The position numbers and the translations under genes were made by a program. Positions 57,957-64,000 of a stretch of 64,000 nucleotides of DNA are shown piece after piece. The notes under the pieces are model-generated. The model was not told the DNA's origin. It saw only the letters and a program-made list of their open reading frames with translations, and made no database searches. Source of the stretch: Diploptera punctata (Eukaryota; Arthropoda; Insecta; Blattodea; Blaberidae); assembly GCA_030220185.1 (NCBI GenBank), contig JASPKZ010010273.1, forward strand, positions 1,466,501 to 1,530,500, in the 5' to 3' direction. How positions within the stretch are numbered: the first letter of the stretch is position 1; each line of letters starts with the position of its first letter.

Positions 57957-58345
57957 AATACCAGAGTCAAACGGTACTGCCTGGGTCAAATCGCTCAGAA
58001 AGTAAGATTATTTCCTGAAGTCGCAAATAAAGGAAGATATAATTGCAAGATGGAACAACGTGTGGCACAATGGTACCATATGAACATTATCATGACAACT
58101 GTACTTTCCAAGTATCTATGGCAGAATAAAATGCAAATAAGTTCTTCCAAATTTTAGACTAACACAATTCCTCGCTGGGCATGGTAAATTTGGCCAATAC
58201 CTCCAGATATTAAACATCAGAGAAAATGCAAGTTGTAATTGTGGCATTAACAACAAAGCATATTGAACATATTATCTTTGATTGTCCTTTGTTCTGGAAC
58301 GAAAGATTCGAGTTCTCATGTCTTCTAAATAACACCGTCTGTCTA
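57957..58345 (+). pseudogene. R1/Jockey-type LINE 3' end (RNase H to zinc motif), decayed
   Basis: In shifting frames: RLTQFLAGHGKFGQYLQILN, then NASCNCGINNKA and EHIIFDCPLFWNERF. The GHG-F-YL block followed by C-x-C-x-H-x-C is typical of the C-terminus of R1- and Jockey-type LINEs. Many breaks. Confidence 0.65.
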
Positions 58346-58549
58346 CGTGAACCACCATTACAGAAGTGATTATAAAAAAGCAATTGACTTTTTAATGTTT
58401 TTATAAATAAAGTTCATGAAAAACTTTTATTTTAGATAAAATTATGTAATGACTCACAACTTTGTAACAAAATATAACCCTAATGTACCTTAGGTGAAAT
58501 AGGGTTAAAAAATGTCGGATATTAAATAATATTTTTATTAGGAATATTC

Positions 58550-58995
58550 CACAATACAGTGTTTCCCCTTCAACCCAAAGTGATTTGTCGCCAGAGCTTC
58601 CTGTCTAGAGCATCTTCTTCCCTCAAATCTCTAGCTTCTCTACTTCTCCTCACTACCATCTATCCAACGTTCTGTAGGTCTGCCCCTTCCACTTCTTCCA
58701 TTAGCTTTCCAATTAAAGATCTTCTTTGGTATTCACTCTTCTTCCATTCTTATGAGGTGTCTATACCATTTCAAACTTTTTCTTCTATTTTTTCTAATAT
58801 TTTTTTTCAACTTGCATAATTTCCCATATCGTGATGTTTCTGACCGTATCTCTTGTTGAAATTCTTGTCGATCGCTTCCAAAAATCAATTTCTACTGCTA
58901 ATAGCTTGTTGGCTTGTTTTCTATTTACTGTCCAGGTTTCGGACTCATATATAATAAACTGCTTTGTAACAGAACTTGAAATATAGTTTCTTTCG

Positions 58996-58996
<1 letters not shown>
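58550..58996 (-). pseudogene. LINE 3' end, decayed
   Basis: Minus strand gives VYYI-type and ETWTVNRKQANKL, IDFWKRSTRIS, then a LKWYRHLIRMEEE-like block. Ends near the triplet repeat at 58997. Confidence 0.6.
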
Positions 58997-59081
<85 letters not shown>

Positions 59082-59083
59082 TG
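58997..59083. repeat. Palindromic triplet tract: TAA repeats then TTA/TAT repeats
   Basis: About 14 TAA units run directly into about 14 complementary units, with a single G near 59061. Self-complementary. Confidence 0.95.
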
Positions 59084-59489
59084 TTGTAAGTGGCTACAAA
59101 TATTTGGCGTATTTCACAAGTATAAACTGCAACCATAGGCTACAGTAAATCGTATTAATTGATAACACTACCTTGTATAGAGTCGTGCTTCTAGACGAGT
59201 AAATTGGGTTACCATCAATAACGTCTTGCATGTTGTGTACTTAATCTCACATACAAGATCTTAATCTGATGATGTTCGTCCTATAAACACAATCATACTG
59301 TCCGCAATTATTCAACCATAACCGTAGTCTACTATATTATTCCAACTGCATCATGCTTGTAAAATTAAATGATGAGAAAGTTTTCACCTTACGGCAAAAT
59401 AGTTGACCACATAAAGCTTACTATTTATTATTTTTGCTGATTTTTTTTCGTAATCCCCCAGGGCTACATGAGAAAATAGAAATATAATG

Positions 59490-59490
<1 letters not shown>
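59084..59490. other. Unassigned AT-rich DNA
   Basis: No recognised feature. Confidence 0.5.

Positions 59491-59545
<55 letters not shown>
59491..59545. repeat. ATT microsatellite
   Basis: About 18 uninterrupted triplets. Confidence 0.95.
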
Positions 59546-59547
<2 letters not shown>

Positions 59548-59634
59548 TTACTCTTATTATATTAACCCTTAAATTGGCAATGTATCCTAGATGATACATC
59601 AATTGTTTTAATTAATTTGATATTTTTTAATGAG

Positions 59635-60064
59635 TCCACCGCTGTGGTCTCGGGGTAGCGTGCTGCCTTGTCACGCAGCGGGCCAGGGTTCGATTCCCCG
59701 GTCGGGACACGTTCTTCTGGTGAGGTTTTATCGGGGTTTTTCCTCACCTGTAAGACAAATGTGCAGGAAAAACTTAATAAGGAGCCCAAAGGTCCCAGAA
59801 ATCAAATGGCCATCGCAATTTCATCATCATTCATATTCATTCTTAGGTTAAGTCTGAGGATATGGACTCTCCTGGCGCACACCATTATCTCATCATCATC
59901 ACCTCATCATCATCGAGCCCACATATCATCTTCGGGGCACACGTAACGACCCGCTTGCTTCCAGGCGCCCCCAACCTCAGAAGTGGGTTACGAGTACGCC
60001 ATGCCAGGAGAGAAACCAGGAATGCCAGAAGACAAAGCTGGGGCATTTGAAAAAAAAAATATAA
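59635..60064 (+). repeat. tRNA-derived SINE, family A, likely with target duplication
   Basis: Head GTCCACCGCTGTGGTCTCGG, full tail to AAAGCTGGGGCATTTG plus an A run. Near-identical TATTTTT(T)TAATGA sits on both sides (59621 and 60066). Two short ATC runs in the body. Confidence 0.85.
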
Positions 60065-60228
60065 ATATTTTTAATGAAACAGAAGGAAACAAACGAGTAG
60101 AAATTACTTAAATGTGTGTCGAATTAAACAATATATCTAATAATAACAACAGTTATACATGATTTAGTTTTCAGTGCGGTCCGGCACATAAGAATAACTG
60201 ACACGAGAAATTAGTGTTTTACCAATTT

Positions 60229-61245
60229 AAGGCCAATATTAACGCTTAATATTAACACCATTGAAATTAATGACGGAGTCTCCACATCAATCCCAATACT
60301 GCAAACAAATGGAGTGCAACAAGGGGACCCGATTAGTCCGATATTGTTCAATGTCTTCACATCTGATATAACGAAGATACTAAAGCCCTCGAATGAAACA
60401 GTGCTGATAAGTGATGATGCATGCCGACGATATGGCCCTAGGAAGCACAAACAAAAGCGACCTCTCCAGGAGGACACTCTGTATGACCTAAAAAGTGGGT
60501 TGATGAGAGCATCCTCACAAATACTGATAAAACAGATGACATTTGGGAGAGGAGGAAGTGCTACAACAGAGGACTATCTGACGTTAGGAACAACACTCCT
60601 GAAAAGTAATATAATATCTAGGATTGACCCTACAGACTACAGCGAAATCCTTCAGCCAACATGTACATGACAAAACAATAGCTGCCATCAAAGCAATCTA
60701 CAGCATCAAGAACTTAGTGAGACTATCCTGCCGACAGCTATGATTCTATTCGAAACCACTATTTCGCCGATTATCACTTATGGAATAGATCTCATATGGG
60801 AAAAACCGACTCTCAGCGACCTTAGGAAGATAGAAAACGTGAAAGTCCGCTTCCTAAAAACAGCACTGAGAGTGGGGAAAACTGCACCCTCACGTCTCAT
60901 CTATGAACTCACAAAGGAAACATACTACATAGAAGGTCTACGACTGAGAATGCTACTAAGAACTTTTAAACAACGGGAGAGAAAACCAGAGAATAATAGG
61001 TGCTGATTTCTACACCTCAGGAGCTATGTTGGACAGAAACTGGACGAAAACCAACCAAGAGCTAAGACATGTTTTAACATGATATGCGATACACGGCTTT
61101 CATCATAAGGTGTGCAGAATCTAGAAATATCACGAACCTAGTGAAAAATGCGTGTGTGAATTGTGTGGCGGACAGTGCGACCGATATCATATACCGAAAT
61201 GCCTAAGATACACGAAATCGCTGAATGACTACAGCAAAGACTAAA
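60229..61245 (+). pseudogene. LINE with RT palm and C-terminal CCHC motif, decayed
   Basis: Starts near IPILQTNGVQQGDPISPILF (palm motif of non-LTR RTs), followed by LISDDACRRYG where a xADD active site is expected. Later frames: 60740-61006 has TTISPIITYGIDLIWEKPTL and FLKTALRVGKTAPSRLIYEL; about 61150 has CVCELCGGQCDRYHIPKCLR, a C-x2-C-x7-H-x3-C knuckle. Several frame shifts. Confidence 0.8.
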
Positions 61246-61384
61246 GAACAATCAATTCCCATTATTATTAATATTAACGCAGAATTCTTATTTAATTCAT
61301 ATTCATTTATTACATTTTATATTGTAAGAAATATAGGAGTAGGCTATAAAAAGCGAATACCGGTATTAACTCAGAATTAAATAT

Positions 61385-61590
61385 TAATTAAATTTCTGAC
61401 AAGATAGAAGAATATAGAGCTAAGTGTAAAATAAATATATGAAATAATGATACCCAAATAGATAAACGAAAAGGAAATAGATATTCAGGAAGACCACATA
61501 ATATGTGGCTCCATAAGTGGAACCTGATCTGTCACCTGGACCTTGAATCGAGAAGAAGGAAAAGAAGAAATATGAAAAATAAACTCTTTT
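61385..61590 (+). pseudogene. LINE C-terminal fragment
   Basis: RYSGRPHNMWLHKWNL followed by a basic ESRRRKRRN end and a GAAGAA-rich tail. Confidence 0.5.
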
Positions 61591-62570
61591 TTAAATTAAC
61601 TTTGGTATTGTATTAAAATTATGTGTAATTATTTTGAAAACGGAAGCAATATCTGTCAGCAAATGCTATTTGAGATGACAGCCTGGCGGTATATTGACCC
61701 TTGCGCCGTGCTGTGACCCTAGTATGCGCCCGAACAAAAACCCGTGCAACAGGTTACCTTGAGTAGGCCTACATCTTGATTTCTCCAGTGATAGTACTCC
61801 AGTTTCCTTAATCTTTTAACTCAAGCAATTATTTCGTTTAATAAGCAAAATGTAAAAAAACATATTTCCATTTAGCTAATCTCTTTTTCATGCTTGTTCA
61901 TTTATTAAATTCATGGCAAGAAAATAGAGAAAGTGAATATTTAATGGAATTGCTAGCATTATAACAGAATAATATAGAAACAATTCTAAACATCTGAAAA
62001 ATATGTTTAAAACTAGGATACGAAAACACGACCCGATCAATTTTCATGAGAGTAGGCCTACCACTTATTTCAGGCTTGTTTAATTTATTTAAACCCTACA
62101 GGTCTTTGGAAACTGGTGAAATACTCAGCAGGAGAGATTGCTAGACTATTGTCTGATGATTCTCTAGAAAATATTGTTCATATTGGGTACTTTCCCGTTT
62201 AAAATCATGTTGCCGATTTCTTCTAAAATTCCCACTGTCTCATCCAATATTTTTATCTTTGATAAAGTTAATTTATTGTATTACTGTTTCAGCAATGCGT
62301 GACATGGCTTTAAACATAACGAAGAGAGCTAGCATGGAGTGGCGCATCAATCTCCTATCTGTGGGGACCCAGGAGGTTTTAAAACAATATTATCTTCCTT
62401 TAGTTTTTGACGAACCAACACCTAACTACAAAAGGTAGCAGTAAATTAATTTTTTTGCAGAGAATGGATTTTTGAAGACGTTCAGCTGGAAATTTTAGCA
62501 GAGTTAACATAAGAAACAGTTGTAATGTAATGTAATAAAAATATGAATGACTTCAATTGTGAATTTCATA
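61591..62570. other. Unassigned AT-rich DNA
   Basis: No recognised feature beyond TAGGCCTA at 61764 and 62053. Confidence 0.5.
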
Positions 62571-62715
62571 AAAAACAAACAAAGTGGTATGATCATGTAA
62601 AAGAATGACAGAAAAGATTCCCAAGAAGAACACTAGAATGTGTGCCACTTGGTAGAAGAAGAAGAAGAACAACAACAACAAGAGGAAGAAGAAGACGGCC
62701 AAAAATAACGTGGAT
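62571..62715 (+). pseudogene. LINE C-terminal fragment with GAA/AAC tail
   Basis: KQTKWYDHVK then RFPRRTLECVPLGRRRRRT and RRRRPKITW, with one stop. Same C-terminal pattern as the other LINE ends. Confidence 0.65.
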
Positions 62716-62729
62716 TTGTGGTGTTTTGA

Positions 62730-62935
62730 TCCCTTGCCTCTGGTCCCGAGGGTCGCGGGTTCAAATCCGGTCGGGATCGATTCATTTTTAGGATGGAAAA
62801 ATCCAAGAAGCAAGTCCTCCGGGAGGGACTTTAAGCCGTAGATCCCGAGACTGAAGATTTTTAGGCTCGTAAAAGATCCATATGCCTGAATAAAAAGGCT
62901 ATAAGCAAAATTTACCGATCTCAACGACCTAGTAA
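62730..62935 (+). repeat. SINE family E, 5' two thirds
   Basis: TTGCCTCTGGTCCCGAGGGT, GGTTCAAATCCGG (B box), GGATGGAAAAATCCAAGAAG, then AGATCCATATGCCTGAATAA. The first ~20 bases of the head are replaced by LINE sequence. Confidence 0.8.
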
Positions 62936-63254
62936 TATCTTAGTTGCCTGTTACGTGTCTCATTGAGTGATGGCCGCATGCCATTAATGGCATCTATGGG
63001 CAAGTAAGGTAACTAAAATTAAATTGGTCTAGTAACTCCTAACAAAGGAGAGGCTATGGCTCAACGATGGGCTACCCTTATAGATAAATGGTGGTTTGAT
63101 CAGCATGAAAGAAAAAATGCTTGGACGATGGATATTGGAATGCCAGAGAGATACAGAGGAGAATGACAGTAGATTAATTGTCAAACCTGCGAATTAAATA
63201 AATAAATACGTAAATAAAATAGCTATTTTTACGTGTCGTAAATCTGTGACACAA
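62936..63254. other. Unassigned DNA, possible LINE debris
   Basis: 63105-63165 could encode a WTMDIGMPERYRGE-like LINE segment; too short to assign. Confidence 0.35.
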
Positions 63255-63325
63255 ACTCATGGCTTTCGGAGGAATCCATATCCGGGTTTGAATCCGCGAA
63301 CTTCGGAATCGGATCTGAATACAAT
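63255..63325 (-). repeat. SINE family E head fragment
   Basis: CCGGGTTTGAATCCGCGAAC and TTCGGAATCGGA match the reversed head at 22643-22672. Confidence 0.5.
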
Positions 63326-63690
63326 TTCAATAGTATACCAGGGCCGAGCTTTAAAGGCTCTGTCTAAAAACACATATAACTATTATTGTCTGACCAACGG
63401 ATCTGTGTCCCCGTAAGATATGCGAACTAAAGCCTAGTTACTTTTCTGCCTCGGCAAATTATTTTCTCTCCCTGCATTCCTATCCCTCTCTTTTCTATAT
63501 CTCTCTTGTACTTGCACTCCAGTATTGTAAACTCAACTCCAACCTTGCATTATTCAGTATTGAAGAGCCATGATACTGGGAGAAGTTTGGCAACTCGATA
63601 AGTTACCATGGCTGCTGTATGACAAGTGGGGGGAGGGGAGTGCGGTTAATAGTGTGCTTTTCTAAGAACGATGTCAGCGCTATAGGGGCA
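63326..63690. other. Unassigned DNA
   Basis: A G-rich run at 63629-63641 and a C/T-rich stretch at 63465-63510. No gene recognised. Confidence 0.5.
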
Positions 63691-63694
63691 CAGA

Positions 63695-63960
63695 TCCCTT
63701 GGTCCGGGTATACAAATATTCAGTTTGACAGATCAAATAGAAGAGTATAGGATAAAATGGTATGTACATGTCGTACATGTCTGCAGAATGGTTACCAACA
63801 GATTACCTAGGAAAAGTCAGAACTATCAACCAAGAGGAGGAAAAAGAGATCGGGGACGCCCACATAAGAGATGGACACCCCAGCTATAATACTTGGAGCC
63901 GGAACGAACCAAAAAAGATTTTTTCCTTGCAAGGAGAAGAAGAAGAAGATATCTAAAAAC
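63695..63960 (+). pseudogene. LINE C-terminal fragment with GAA tail
   Basis: EEYRIKWYVHVVHVCRMVTN, then PRKSQNYQPRGGKRDRGRPH and KRWTPQL-stop. The 3' tail ends in AAGGAGAAGAAGAAG, as in the fragments at 318 and 2396 on the other strand. Confidence 0.75.
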
Positions 63961-64000
63961 ATAAACCTTTAACATATAATTCATGAAAGTGCACGCTGCT

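Noticed and set aside
62553..62924. 123-codon minus-strand frame with a poly-Phe/Leu run
   Set aside because: It is the reverse of a LINE end with GAA repeats plus a SINE head, both read on the plus strand.
1..64000. Further svp exons (DNA-binding domain or last ligand-binding exon) or another host gene
   Set aside because: Scanning the open frames on both strands showed no zinc-finger signature or helix 10-12 sequence; short exons could still be missed.

Overview
This is a window of AT-rich, intron-like nuclear DNA from an insect. It contains one recognisable host exon: 42762-43316 on the minus strand, part of the ligand-binding domain of the orphan nuclear receptor seven-up (svp, COUP-TF family). 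The exon has a good acceptor and donor, and its peptide is almost unchanged from the family. No other svp exon was recognised, so the remaining ~63 kb is most simply read as the two introns flanking this exon, at least ~20.6 kb upstream (43317-64000) and ~42.7 kb downstream (1-42761). The repeat mix (several tRNA-derived SINE families, many 5'-truncated non-LTR retrotransposons, Penelope-like remnants, small inverted-repeat elements, long TA tracts) and the intron size suggest a large hemimetabolous genome. A cockroach-type (Blattodea) genome is my best guess, but this is an inference.

Layout. 1-7 kb: LINE 3' fragments and TA-rich tRNA-like elements. 8-11 kb: a small inverted-repeat transposon split by a second element, then a LINE inserted inside another LINE with an exact 11-bp target duplication. 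11-18 kb: SINEs and a broken Penelope-like element (14833-16437) with inverted terminal copies and a hammerhead-ribozyme-like motif. 18-25 kb: two copies of a recurrent ~0.7-0.8 kb element ('element B') flanking a ~3.0 kb candidate DNA transposon (20343-23354) that carries a decayed protein gene. 26 kb: the C-terminal endonuclease domain of an R2-like LINE. 31-38 kb: sparse region with a second inverted-repeat element, a CACTG-ended element and another element B. 39.7-41.2 kb: a long inverted repeat abutting a LINE. 42.8-43.3 kb: the svp exon. 46.3-48.1 kb: an element B carrying two further insertions (a complete SINE with 14-bp target duplication and a DNA transposon with long inverted repeats). 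48-64 kb: dense SINE and LINE debris.

Nothing suggests a multi-gene pathway; the only host function supported is that of svp. The most unusual signals are a 22-fold recurrence of the palindrome TAGGCCTA across the window, the hammerhead-like motif in the Penelope remnant, the five-copy element B family, the candidate 3-kb transposon, and a TA-flanked element whose copies share flanks but carry different tRNA-like cores. Positions were read by eye; repeat boundaries are approximate unless an exact target duplication is given.
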